From the NCBI GenBank assembly GCA_034401795.1, contig CM067370.1:50828414-50892413 (forward strand): a stretch of DNA of 64,000 nt. Direction: 5' to 3'. The translations under genes and the position numbers were made by a program. The notes beneath the pieces were generated by a model. The model was not told where the DNA came from and made no database searches. It saw only the letters and a list, made by a program, of their open reading frames with translations. Position 1 is the stretch's first letter. Each line of letters starts with the position of its first letter. This document shows positions 53,321 to 64,000 of the stretch, piece after piece. Source of the stretch: Chaetoderma sp. LZ-2023a. Taxonomy: Eukaryota > Mollusca > Caudofoveata > Chaetodermatida > Chaetodermatidae.

Positions 53321-54377
53321 CATCTCCATCGAGCGCGTTCTAGTTGGTACTGTAAATATTTTACGAGTTATCATTGCGAGCCCGTGGTCACGCGATGGAC
53401 GTTTACGACCTTGTGAAGCGTGGCTAAAACTATGGCTCTAGGTGAAATAGTTTCGGCACCTATTAGCATAGACGTGATTTATTCAAGCGGCGTTGCATAA
53501 CTGCGACCTTACATACAGATAGTTGAACAGCTTTTAATAACAAGAAAATCAACCATATTTGATATCCCACTATGCGAGATAGCTTACCTCGTGTAACCAG
53601 GTGGAAAGCTATTTCGTGAAAAAATTAAATGCGAATATCGGAGACAGTTAGACTAATTTTCTGACAGTCAAAACACGATTAACGATAATAAGTAGACATA
53701 ATGAGTTGCGAAAAAGCAGGTGTATGGATCGTTGTGGCGCTGAGATGGCGACTGATCAGTAGACAGTCTGCTTTCAAACACACTATCTATCCAGGAAAGA
53801 TCATTATTCAGTAATACAGTAAAACCTCTCTATAACGGACACTGTAGAATCAAAAGCAAATAAAAAATCAAAAGCGCTCACTAAAGACGGCTGCTCGCTT
53901 AATACAGCTCACGGACTATGGCATATGTGCTGTTTTAGGGTAAAATAATGGAGGGTCGTTAAGTCTTACGACCACGAATCACAAGGAACTGTAATCTTTT
54001 GGCCCCAAAATCAGCTGTCCATTATATGTAGGTCTATCTGTGGCCCATCTTATCACTCTTTCTACCAGACATAGCCGCAACTGAGCACCACGTTCAAAGC
54101 AGTTGTAAGAAATCTTGAAATAACTAATATGATTTGGGTGCAATGTTATTAGTTCTTGTGACGTAGCACTTGTCAGTTGTACCGGCAACATGGAGATTAT
54201 CTACGCGAAACTTGGCACAAATTTCTGCTGCTTAATCATCCCTTTTTACTACGAGGTTTGTTTACGTCTACAGTGGGAACGCTTCTGTTTGTCTCCGCCA
54301 TATCAACCCTTTGTTGCCGCTTTATTACCCTTGCGCTGTAAGGGGAAGAGGGTATTGCAATCGGGGCTGTCTGTATG
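53317..54377. other. Intergenic, nothing recognised
   Basis: AT-rich sequence with no supported gene, RNA or repeat. Confidence 0.4.
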
Positions 54378-54607
54378 TGCGTGCGTACGTACGTGCTTGC
54401 GTGCGTGCGTGCGTGCGTGCGCGAGTGAGTCAGTGAGTGAGTGAGCGAGCGAGCGAGCGAGCAAGACAGACAGCCAGCCAGCCAGTCTGTCAGGCAGTCA
54501 GTCAGAGAAAGTGTGTGAGCGAGTATGCGTGCGTGCATGCGTGCGTGCGTGCGTGCGCGTGCGTGCGTGCGTGAGTGCGTGCGTGCGTGAGTGCGTGCGT
54601 GCGTGCA
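54378..54607 (+). repeat. Tetranucleotide tract with drifting unit
   Basis: The tract passes through (GTGC)n, (GAGT)n, (GAGC)n, (GACA)/(GCCA)n, (GTCA)n and back to (GTGC)n, mostly keeping a four-base step. Confidence 0.85.
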
Positions 54608-54862
54608 TCTAAAAAGTACGTATCCGATTCTACTCAGATTTTAATACAACAAAGGAACTTATCTTATAAGAGGATTTCCAGACTTTGGCTCGATGCGGAT
54701 CGGATTCCGATCTCGATCAAATTCTGGATCTACGGATAACGGAAACCACTGGTTCGATTTGGCTAAAACTTTAACACAAGTCGGGGTGTGACTGTCCACA
54801 ACGTTGAGCGTGATTAAAAAAATCTGAAAGATTCCGAAAAATCTGGAAACCCTTTACGAAGT

Positions 54863-54863
54863 G

Positions 54864-54906
<43 letters not shown>

Positions 54907-54908
54907 CT

Positions 54909-54952
<44 letters not shown>

Positions 54953-54970
54953 TTTTTTTCTTTTTTTTTT
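54863..54970 (+). repeat. (ACA)n-(TAC)n-poly(T) compound microsatellite
   Basis: About 15 ACA units (54863-54907), 14 TAC units (54909-54950) and about 20 T-rich bases (54951-54970). Confidence 0.95.
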
Positions 54971-55204
54971 GAAAAACCGACGCTGACGCAGTCGGACAAA
55001 CTTCACGGAGGAACTCCTTTAAAAAGGCTTGCAAACCCCCAGAAAAAAACCTGGTGAACTAGCAATCTTGATTAATATTACACCAAAACAATGATAAATA
55101 ATGAGCATTAATACAATCTATAAATACATATGGCTTAAAAAGTATAGATACAAAACAATAGGCTGATAAAGCTCCGATAGCAAAACAAAACTTAACAAAG
55201 GCAT

Positions 55205-55712
55205 TACTATTCAACCCAGGTGTAGTAGTAGACCCGTGTGGCGAGTGCAACTATCCAACAAATGAAAAGTGCCTCGTCAATCTATGACAAATAAGTCAAT
55301 CATTGACGCCAGTGGGCTGATTCTCTAAAGATCAGCGGGCGTAGTAGCATTTGGGTAGTATAATACATATAGTCGGCAGAAAAATTTCAGAAAAATTAAT
55401 GGCGCTCTTGTTTACATTTTCAGTTTACTTTATTGTAAGGTTTTGTAATTTACCATTCAATCCATGTGTGGTAGTAGGTCCGTGTGGCGAGTGCAACTAT
55501 TCAACAAATGAAAAGTGACTCGTCAATCAATGACAAATAAGTCAATCATTGACGCCAGTGGGCTGAGTCTTTAAAGATCAGCGGGCGTAGTAGCATTTGG
55601 GTAGCATAACATATATAGTCAGCAGGAAAATTACAGAAAAATAGATGGAAATAGATGGCGCTCTTGTTTCCATTTTTGATTTACTTTGTTGTAAGGTTTT
55701 GTAAATTACCTG
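55205..55712. repeat. Tandem duplication of a 255-bp unit
   Basis: The blocks at about 55210-55453 and 55460-55712 align throughout: GTGTGGCGAGTGCAACTAT, AAATAAGTCAATCATTGACG, ATCAGCGGGCGTAGTAGCAT and TTGTAAGGTTTTGTAA occur in both. They lie just beyond the 3' end of the minus-strand LINE and may be a duplicated part of its 3' untranslated region. Confidence 0.8.
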
Positions 55713-55939
55713 GGAACAAATAACCCTATAAAACTCTGTGCAAATTCCTAAAATTACCTGGGACAATTTTATAATTCAATGGCAACTTACTTTATCGATT
55801 GATTATTAAATTACCCCAGTCTGTTTATTTGTTAACATGAATTATTAAACATAACAATATCAAAGTGCAGACTAAAATGAATTACATGACACAGATTAAT
55901 TAAAAGACACAGATAAATCAGCTGTAGTAATTAAATGAT

Positions 55940-58900
55940 TTAAGCTAGTGCAGGCTCATTTATTTTTACAGCTCCCAACTCTATTGAAACTATGTTTGTT
56001 TTGCACCATATGTCCTTGAATACTTTTTCTTTACCATGCTGCTTTAATCTAAAATATTCGCAAGGAATATGATTCAGCAGCAATGAACGAAATATTGCCT
56101 TTATTGCTCTATTGTGATTGCCCATAGATGGATTTTTCGTCTGTGCACACGGATGTTTCCAAATGGCCCAAACACCTATGGTTAGTATTGTTATTAAAAT
56201 AGTCCTTTCAGACTTTATGATATTTACACCGCTTGATCCAAATTCTCTAAATAAGACTACATGCGTGTCTAGAACAATGGGCTTCGCTCCAAATTTTGCC
56301 AAGATTTGGCTGATATAGTCCCAAAATTGTGACGATATTGGACATTCCGCAAATAAATGCTCGATTGTTTCCTCGTCTGTTTGACATAAGTAACACCTAT
56401 CAGAAGTCGTAATATTGCACTTGTATGTCAAGTGTCCCACCCATAGCCGTCGATGTAGTAATCGCCACAATAAATCACGAGCCATATTTGGTATGTATGG
56501 AGAATGTAAGATTTTCCATACATTTTTCCAACTGGATAGTTTATAGCTTGAGTCATCCCATCTCCTAATTGCTATGGGAGGTGTTACTTGTTTTCGTCTC
56601 ATAATATGGTACCATTCCTTGGATCTCATCTTGTATTTTAACATCTCATCATCAAGAACTAATGCGGGTTGTGGAGTCAAACTATTATTATTTACATTTG
56701 GCAGACGAAACCATTCAATTGGTACAGCATGTTTTATTTTATTTAGCAACCGCTGGACATCTATATGCCTCATATGTGTTTTTCTAGCTACTTCTTGCAT
56801 TGAAATCCATCTACGTGTTTGAGGGTGTATCATATCAGATAAATGTTGAATGCCATATTTTGCAAAGGACGGTAGATAAAGTACTGCATTGTTATAACAT
56901 ATATTACTATTGCCCCACAATTGCTGTTCTAGTACTTCCTTCCAGCACGTAGGTGGAGGCATGTATCTGTCAAATATTTCTAACTCCTTAACTTGATCTT
57001 TAAACACATCTGGTATCATTTGGCTATTCCGAGGTGGCTTCTTTGAGGTAAAAACATGCTCCGCCAGAAATGGTTCTACAATTCTCTCCATGAGAGCTCG
57101 TGAAACACATGCCCACGTCTCATCTGATGTAATAAGATCATCCAAAAATTTTAACCTTAAAGAAACACATTTCACTTTAATATCAATTAAATCAAGTCCT
57201 CCTTCTAACTTAGCATTATTGAGAACACGATGGGAAACTAAATGATTCTTTTCTTCCCATATGAATGACAATATCAACTCATTAACCTCATTTTCTACAT
57301 GTTTTGGCATGTGTACAACAGATGCTGTATACCATAGCCCAGATAATGCCAAGTTGTTGACCACAAACACTCTACCAAAGATTGAAAGACGACGACGCTT
57401 CCAATTTGCTAATATTCTCTTAAGCTTAGATACTCGTTCATTCCAATTTTGTATTGTATTCGGTTTCCTGCCAAAATAGATGCCTAAAATCTTAATGGTA
57501 TCATTAGACCAATTGATTTCAAGTGGCTGGTCATTCCGCTCTTTCCATGGCCCCAAAAATAATCCTTTGGATTTTTCTTTATTGATTTTCAAACCAGATG
57601 CATTTTGGAACTTTTCTAGTACGTGGTTTAAAATTGCAAAATCATTGTTTGAACTGGTAAACACAGTTGTGTCATCAGCATATTGTGACAGCTTAAGTGG
57701 TCTTTCTATGCCACGAATACATATGCCTTGAAAGTTATTATTTTGCCTCAATGCTATGCCAAGTGATTCCATCACAATAACAAATAATAATGGCGATAGG
57801 GAACACCCCTGTCTAACCCCACGTTCTAAGACAATTTCTCTGGATAATTGATTGTTCACTAAATAGCTACTCTTGATATCCGTATATAAAATCTTAACCC
57901 ATTTAATAAAGTTTGAGCCTAACCCAAACGATTGCAAAGAATTAAAAAGAAAACCCCATTCCACACGGTCAAATGCCTTTTCATTGTCCAAGGCAATCAC
58001 AGCTGAAGGGATGCTATCCTTCTCAACCAATTGTATAAGGTCTCTTATTACCATGGTATTGGTTAGAATTGTCCTCCTGGGTACAGCACATGTCTGCTCT
58101 GTTCCAATGATTTCTCCTAAAACACTACCTAGTTTCAATGTCAGTGCTCTGGATATTATTTTGTAGTCCACACATAGTAGAGAAATTGGTCTGTAGTTCT
58201 GAATTAGACGTCTGTCATTTCCTTTATATATTAGCCTTACGTATGCCCTAGCCATAGTTGGTGGTAAATGGCCTTTCTAAAAAATTTCAGTGCCCAATTC
58301 TTCCATTATTGGACCTACAAGGTGCCAAAACGTTTGGTAAAATTCAACTGGAAGGCCATCACACCCCGGTGATTTTTCTAGTTTCATACCTTTAAGGGAT
58401 TTAGTTAAATCTTCTAGTGTTAAGGGTTGATCACACAATTCACTGCCTGTGTCTGACACCTTTTTGTCTATATTTGCTAACAAATCCAATTTTGCATCTT
58501 CATCAATTCACTCTGACTTGTACAATGACTCATAGTAATTGCATACAATAGTACTCATTTCATTGTTGGTAAAGACGGTTGAACCATCCGGCATGTTTAA
58601 TGAGCACATCACCGTATCTATTGCCCGTGATTTTTCTAATGTGCAAAAATATCGGGTTGGCTTTTCCCCGTCTGCGTGCATCTGGGCTCTTGCTCTAATT
58701 TTTGCACCCTCAAAACTCATATTGTTCTATATCTCTTATTTTACTTTTAATTTTAACCAGTAATTCATAATAATTATCTTCACCATTATTTACTTTAGCA
58801 TTAATTTTCATCAGTGATCGATGAAGTGTTTTCTTGCGTTTGCGTATTTCCTGTGCTTTTCTAATAGCATACTTTCGGGAAACATACTTTAAATCCAGTT

Positions 58901-59804
58901 TTACATCCTCCCACCATTGCAATGTGCTCTTATATGATGCTTTCCTATTAATCCAATGTTGCCAACAACTCTCTATATTATTCTTATAAAATTCTTCTCC
59001 CAACAGTGTTGTGTTTAATTTCCAAAACCCGACCCCTTTTGTTACCCAGTCAGCATTGGCAAAGGCTACACAAACCCTGTTATGATCGGAGAATGCAACT
59101 GGCTTAATATTAACATCTCTCCAGTACCCTGTTAACAAACTATTCACATAAATTCTGGCGATCCTTGAACCAACTTTACCATCTACCGAAAAACATGTGA
59201 GATCTTTACCATGAGGTTTTGATATTCTATAGGTGTCAACTAAATTTTCATTATCACATAATTCTTTTAAGAGTCTATGTGATGTATCAGTATAAGTTGA
59301 AGTTGCATTCCTGTCATTTTCTTTGTCTATGACACAATTAAAGTCACCACCCATTACTAAGTTTTCAGTGATGTTATCTAGTGCTGTTTTAGACATCTCC
59401 TTAAAAAAATTACGACGTAGTTGATGAGATGCAGGTGCATATATACACAGCAACGTGATACGTGTTTGTTGTATATCTAGAGTGACTCTCACCCAGCGAC
59501 CATTTGCACCTGATACTGAAGAGATTATATTTACATAGGCTGAACAACGAGGGAGTATAACAATTGCTACGCCTGCACTATTATCTTGAGATAACGAATA
59601 CAATATTCTGGATCCAGAAATCTTTTCTAAATTATCGTATGATTCTGACTTCTGAATTTTTGTTTCCTGTATCAAAGCAATGTCAATCTGCTCATTTTCC
59701 AGAGTCTCTAGTAAGTGACGTTGCTTTATGTCACTATTTAAGCCTCTACAATTGAGTGTGCAAATTAGCATAAAAGGTAATAAAATGCTGTGTAAAACCG
59801 CCAT
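55940..59804 (-). pseudogene. LINE ORF2: AP endonuclease and reverse transcriptase (broken)
   Basis: It starts at the ATG at 59804 or the internal one at 59771 (MLICTLNCRGLNSD). The endonuclease shows LNCRGL, LIQETK, MGGDFNCVID and AFSDHNRVCVAF, the APE-type signature. A frameshift near 58710 precedes the connector (GEKPTRYFCTLEKSRA). Two in-frame stops, TGA at about 58508 and TAG at about 58277, interrupt the frame before the RT. The RT core has NYRPISLLCVDYKI, ALDNEKAFDRVEW, RGVRQGCSLSPLLFVI and SQYADDTTVF. The C terminus has the CYLCQTDEETIEHLFAECP finger and a WAIWK end typical of L1/Tx1 ORF2. Total length across breaks is about 1290 residues, usual for this clade. It copies LINE RNA at nicked target DNA; this copy cannot. 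Confidence 0.9.
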
Positions 59805-59811
59805 TATTAAG

Positions 59812-61129
59812 CTAACTAGATTTTGTTTTTTTCGACCCTCTCTTAGACCATTTACCTATTTTACTCACAAACGCTGCATTACTTAGCTCAACTTTTTCCA
59901 AATGATTATATTTTAATATATCTGAATCATTACACAGATGCCTATATTTAACACCATTTGCCGTCACATATGGAACTAACACCTCTCCTGCCTCTGACCT
60001 GTACATGACCATTTCATCAGGTGATTTAGAACTCTGTGTTTGAATGGATATATCAGATTCAGCGACTGACATATTATCGTCTTCTATATCACTTTCCTCT
60101 ATTTCTGATTCAGAACTCTCTCCATCTTTCTGTCGTTTTGTTCCACTCAATCGATCCGAGACACCAATTACTTTCTCTATATTATTTAAATCGTCTAGAT
60201 TGAGTGTACTCAGTGGAAAATCAAAGTTAGTTTCAGTATCTTGCGACCTGAATTTTACTTGTCCTAAATTAAAACTCTCTTCCAGAGGGTATTGATCATC
60301 ATCTTCAACTTGTGTGGAATTAGCCTCTCTGTCATCAAACTTGGATTGACTTGTTACTGGAGTAAGACTTAGCCCCTCATCTAGAAGCTCTATTTCATCG
60401 CCTGCAACTACAGTGATTGGATTCTTAGTTTTTTCCCCATGCTTCTCATTAACATGGACTTCAGCTACAATCTCAGCAACTACTGGTTCGATGACATTTT
60501 CCTTAGCAACGTGCTTCCCATTAGTATGGATTTCAGCTACAATCTCAGCAGCTACCGGTTCTATGACATTCTCTTTAGAGACAACTTGCTCTGCACTTTT
60601 ATCAGCACCCTTTTTGACATATTTGTTCTGCGGGCATCGCCACTTAAAATGATCAGATGATCCACAAACTAGACATTTGTTTTTGTTATATGGTGACCTT
60701 GCTTGGGAGAGGTTGTTCTACCTTTCCAAACCAAATTCTTCTGATGCCATTTTCTAAGGTTCGATCAAATGGATAGGTCTCGTGTTCTCCTTTGTCCACT
60801 TTGCCATACTTGATCAATTCAGTGATAACCCGTTCATCTGGGATCTCTAATGGAACCTTCATCTTGACTAATAGACGATCAGAATCTATTTCCTCCACAT
60901 TACACACCTCACCCTTCACGACAAGGACCTCGTCGAGCAACTTTTCCTTCACACTTTCATTAACTACGGTGACATTCCATACAGATTTGGAAACATTAAC
61001 GAGACCTTGAAGGACCCGTGGCCCTGCCCCAACTACATCCTTCAACCCATGATACACCTCAATTGACGAAACACCCCAAGCCTTTGTCGTGATTTTAAGA
61101 CTCAGGGTACGCTTATATGAGGTTGCCAT
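59812..61129 (-). pseudogene. LINE ORF1: RNA-binding protein with CCHC knuckle (one frameshift)
   Basis: It starts MATSYKRTLSLKITTKAWGV at 61129. The N-terminal part (148 residues) ends in ENGIRRIWFGKVEQPLPSKV, an RNA-recognition-like module. A frameshift at about 60690 moves into a frame that stays open to 59812. Just after the shift is CLVCGSSDHFKWRC, a C-x2-C-x4-H-x4-C zinc knuckle. Two copies of a 24-residue unit (KENVIEPV-AEIVAE) follow, then an acidic serine-rich region (ESSESEIEESDIEDD) and a basic tail (RGSKKTKSS). The plan fits ORF1 of Tx1/L1-like plant- and animal-type elements that coats LINE RNA. Confidence 0.82.
60438..60582 (-). repeat. 72-bp in-frame tandem duplication in LINE ORF1
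   Basis: Two adjacent 72-base blocks share TTCAGCTACAATCTCAGCA and related strings and encode a 24-residue unit twice. It lies just after the zinc knuckle. Confidence 0.8.
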
Positions 61130-62964
61130 GGTGTTTTATAAAAAGAGGAATCCCATACTACTACAATATATAATACAAATATATAACACCAAGACGTCGG
61201 GGAAAGAGCTAAACACTAAATAAATAGTGTCCCCTTTTGAAACCCTGACGTCTACCAACACATATACGAATAGAGAGTACAGTCGTATATTTGTTAGTTT
61301 GAACCGCTTTCTAAGTGGTTCACTAACACCTAGCCGATTAAAGTGGTTTCCTAATGCATACTAACATATTACAGTCATATATTTGTTAGTCTGTTCGAGT
61401 TGACCGGGGACAGCCAACTGACTATAAGGATTTATATAGTTAAAGAACTAGGCTTGTGCTTACAAATGACAAAGGAATTAAATCCACTCACTCAAGCGAT
61501 CTTGCCAAATATAATGCGCTAGCCTACGAACTATAGAAATAGCAGACTGGCGCAGCGAGAAATGTATTGCATTGACCACAGTAAGAGGAGCCCTACTAAA
61601 TGGCGGAAACCGCCAGCTAAGAGGAATGCCTTTAGAAAATGGAGACACAAAATGCGCTCCAACCAAGACAAGAATTTACAAATTAAACATAAAGTTTGAA
61701 AGGAAATACTAATACGAAATATATGTATAAAATTTATCTACAAAATCGCTCTAGAAACTAGCAAATTCGGGCAGCAATTGCAGAGCTAAATAAACGCGTG
61801 CGTTCACTTCGACTACTACTACTACTACTACTACTGTTCACTAGGTGTTCCCGTGTTTGATATGGCTGCCATAATCCACATGGCGCATACCACCAGAGTG
61901 ACAACATTAGTCTCTACCCCTACACATTGTGCCTTTCACGAAAATTCAGATGACACCGCAGTAACGGCATAGTTGTGGCACAGTTGAACGTATAAAGCCA
62001 GTCTGTGATACACACCCTGGAGAAAACAATGACAGATCAGCGGCTTGGGTCAGGCGCGTGTATTCGATTCAAACCAGACGATGCCTGAAGCACTCTCACC
62101 CCCAAAATGGACTGGTTAGTAATCGTACATAATGCTAATTGTGGAAAACAGAAAGGAGATATTCTCCGTTGTCAGTAAACAGCTGGCCATCACTGGCATG
62201 GATTGAAAACGTTCGATATGCCAGCACCACTGCCCTGCAACCATGCACAGGAATATAATATTAAACATACCACATCTAGCTCATGCTTCGTTTCAGAGCC
62301 ATGAGAACGCATTCCTTCATTCTGTCGACAGAGACATCGTTGTTGCCGACCGCGGCTACAGATATTAAATGTAACTTCACTGACGCTGACAACCCAGCGC
62401 TTCTTTTAAGAAAAATTTATAACTGCAGAAATAGGCACAGGCGAGCAAAACAAGCTCATCCAGTAAATGGGGTGGGGTCCTGGGTGAAGGTTGAGTTGGG
62501 TGGGTGGGTGCGTTTTGGTAACTGACCGTGATGATGACTTATATATGGCCACTGCTTGTCTACGGCCACTCACTGTATTACACTACGACTATGTCACCAC
62601 TATTTCCTATGGTGCGTTACTGTGTACTGAGTCATGCGCGCAATGCCATGTATGAGATTGGTATGTTAGTAAAGGTATTACATTTTACTAAGCCCTGTTC
62701 TTATTACATATTAGCCTTTACTGATTCTGAACTGTTTTCTCGTCATGTTTATAACGCGCATCCATGGCAATGGCATCCACCTTATATGTAATTTTGTCAC
62801 CATGCTGGTGACTCATATAATGGCACTCACTAGATCTACAGTCATATTTTATATTCAGGTACCGAGATATCAACACCTTCCAACAAGAGACCCAAGGGCA
62901 TGTGACGCTTACCTGGCCCATGTGCATTTGAACCATTTGTATTTAAATAGACATGATTGATAAA

Positions 62965-63480
62965 TTTCGGAAACTCATAGATGGCTACCAAAGAAATTGA
63001 CCGATAAAAATTCTCGTTTGACATGTTGAAGCCTACCACGACTTACCAGGATCATTTCACGCATGTTTCATTGAAAAAATTGGCCACTAAAAATTCTGAC
63101 TAGACGGGCTATAGACTACAAAAGATTTGCTTCTTGCAGCCAAATTTGATTGCGTCCGCCAAGTGGTTTTGAAAAAAAATCACGTTTTAAAGGATTTCTG
63201 CATAATTTTCGGAAAACCCAAGATGGCCACCTAAATAATTGCCCAATAAAAATTCTTGTTTGATGGGTTGAAGCGTACCATAATAAGATCGTTCCACCCA
63301 GGTTTCATTGAAATTGGGACGTTGGTTAAGGATGAGTAGCGTTTTCAATCGTTGGAAAATCCAAGATGGTCACCAAAGAGACGGCCATTCAAAATTCTGA
63401 AAAGATGTTCAAGACCATACGATAGTAGGCTCCTTCCAGCTAAATTTGGTTAACTTCCATAAATCTTTCATAAAATCTAA
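62965..63480 (+). repeat. Three diverged direct modules, 'aagatggccaccaaag' type
   Basis: Modules starting near 62967, 63209 and 63352 each contain an A-rich GGAAA, AAGATGGC-ACC-AAA, and AAAATTCT followed by TTGAAG/TTCAAG-like text, and two contain CATGTTTCATTGAAA/CAGGTTTCATTGAAA. Similar text lies at 15440-15900. The parent element is not identified. Confidence 0.5.
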
Positions 63481-63741
63481 GAATTTCACCCAACAACTTG
63501 ACAAATCAAAGTTCCGAAATGAAGCGTTTGGGTAATAAAAGTGGTGGATTCATGATGCACGTGTATAATGATACAAAACGGCTAACACTATCGACAAATA
63601 GTTTTCCTAGTCATATTCAAATTTGAATATTATCCAAATCTATCACTGCAATATTAGCGCTCGACAATTATCGTGCCATTTTTATTGTATTATTGAAAGC
63701 GAGAAGAGTTCTCTGAGAGAAGGTAGTCAAATATTCCCTTG

Positions 63742-64000
63742 CTATCTAATTACGATGTGATGGGGTCGTGCGTCGAACACAGATAGATAAACAGTTTCTT
63801 TTGTTGGAAGTGGAACTGGAAATAAAGAACTCAATCGGTTAGGGGTAGCAGCGCTTGATGAGCGTGGAGCAAAGTGGGTGTACAATGCAACAGGGACTGC
63901 GATCACAACAGTACTTGGGGTCCGAGAAACGAAAGACTTATTTCCAGCAATATCACCATTTTTCACGGGTGGTTGCAGTACAAACACGGGGAATAAATGC
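63742..64000 (-). CDS. Possible partial ORF at right edge (uncertain)
   Basis: A minus-strand frame is open from the window edge to a stop at 63742 (at least 85 residues). It is rich in Pro, Ser, Thr and Val, with NGDIAGNKSFVSRTPSTVV and SSSAATPNRLSSLFPVPLP. There is no recognised domain and no start codon in view. It might be a host exon or a chance ORF. Confidence 0.2.
   Translation of the reverse strand, partial: HLFPVFVLQPPVKNGDIAGNKSFVSRTPSTVVIAVPVALYTHFAPRSSSAATPNRLSSLFPVPLPTKETVYLSVFDARPHHIVIR

Larger units (their letters stand above)
55713..61860 (-). mobile_element. Full-length L1/Tx1-type LINE, decayed
   Basis: On the minus strand, an ORF1 with a CCHC knuckle (61129 to 59812) is followed after seven bases by an ORF2 with endonuclease, reverse transcriptase and a C-terminal zinc finger (59804 to 55940). 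An AT-rich 3' untranslated region extends to about 55713 or beyond. Sequence from 61130 to roughly 61860 may be the 5' untranslated region: it includes a repeated TATATTTGTTAGT and a CTA repeat. Frameshifts and in-frame stops in both ORFs show it is dead. Limits on both sides are approximate, because no target duplication was identified. Confidence 0.8.
61861..64000. other. Intergenic with degenerate repeats
   Basis: No supported gene except a doubtful partial ORF at the right edge. From about 62960 to 63480 three diverged modules of the 'cggaaa-ccaagatggccacc-aaa' type follow one another. Confidence 0.45.

Overview
The window is non-coding and repeat-rich DNA from an animal nuclear genome, most likely a marine lophotrochozoan such as a mollusc. 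The evidence is AT-rich intergenic sequence, many microsatellites, and several eukaryotic transposon classes: Polinton/Maverick, BEL/Pao LTR retrotransposon, Tc1/mariner, L1/Tx1-type LINE, MITEs and a tRNA-like SINE head. Degenerate repeat modules of the 'caccaaagttggca / aagatggccacc' type also look, from memory, like bivalve and gastropod repeats. No rRNA or convincing intact host gene is visible. Two weak candidates for host sequence are a Pol II-like promoter near 48.6 kb and an ORF running off the right edge.

Region 1-13.5 kb (Polinton copy 1). This is a nearly gene-complete but decayed Polinton that enters from the left edge. It holds about a dozen short accessory ORFs, many in divergent pairs. 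Recognisable genes are an A32/FtsK-like packaging ATPase (5.44-6.15 kb), a probable capsid protein (7.07-8.12 kb), a retroviral-type integrase cut off before its third catalytic residue (9.13-9.69 kb), and a protein-primed DNA polymerase B on the minus strand (9.65-13.48 kb). The polymerase retains a SAP-like N terminus, a zinc finger, exonuclease motifs and palm motifs A, B and C. Frameshifts and in-frame stops break most genes, so this copy is dead. Subterminal repeats and a foldback element follow (13.5-15.2 kb).

Region 15-33 kb. Degenerate repeats come first, then a 3.8 kb array of a 24-bp minisatellite that reverses orientation at about 19.85 kb. Further on are hairpin MITEs, a 5'-truncated LINE reverse-transcriptase fragment (26.7-27.86 kb), a 228-bp (CACG)n tract, a 30 kb minisatellite, a (TA)n tract and a 1-kb dispersed repeat.

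Region 32.66-40.50 kb. A young BEL/Pao element has 617-bp LTRs, a 5-bp GATAG target duplication and an uninterrupted gag-pol ORF that lacks the integrase core. Its 3' LTR is split by an intact Tc1-family transposon with a DD34E transposase.

Region 40.5-48.4 kb. A second, more diverged Polinton fragment is collinear with 0.6-4.5 kb of copy 1 and carries its own MITE and a 1.65-kb insertion. A module at 47.95-48.44 kb matches 13.89-14.46 kb.

Region 48.4-64 kb. This holds a promoter-like cluster, an orphan LINE RNase H fragment (minus), an inverted partner of the 31.5-32.5 kb repeat, a microsatellite-rich zone (52.8-55 kb), a tandem 255-bp duplication and a full-length but broken Tx1/L1-type LINE on the minus strand (55.9-61.13 kb). 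The window ends in degenerate repeats.

Taken together, the window is a graveyard of mobile elements in which layers can be dated relative to one another: the Polintons are the oldest, the Tx1 LINE is intermediate, the BEL element is young, and the Tc1 is younger still because it sits inside a BEL LTR.
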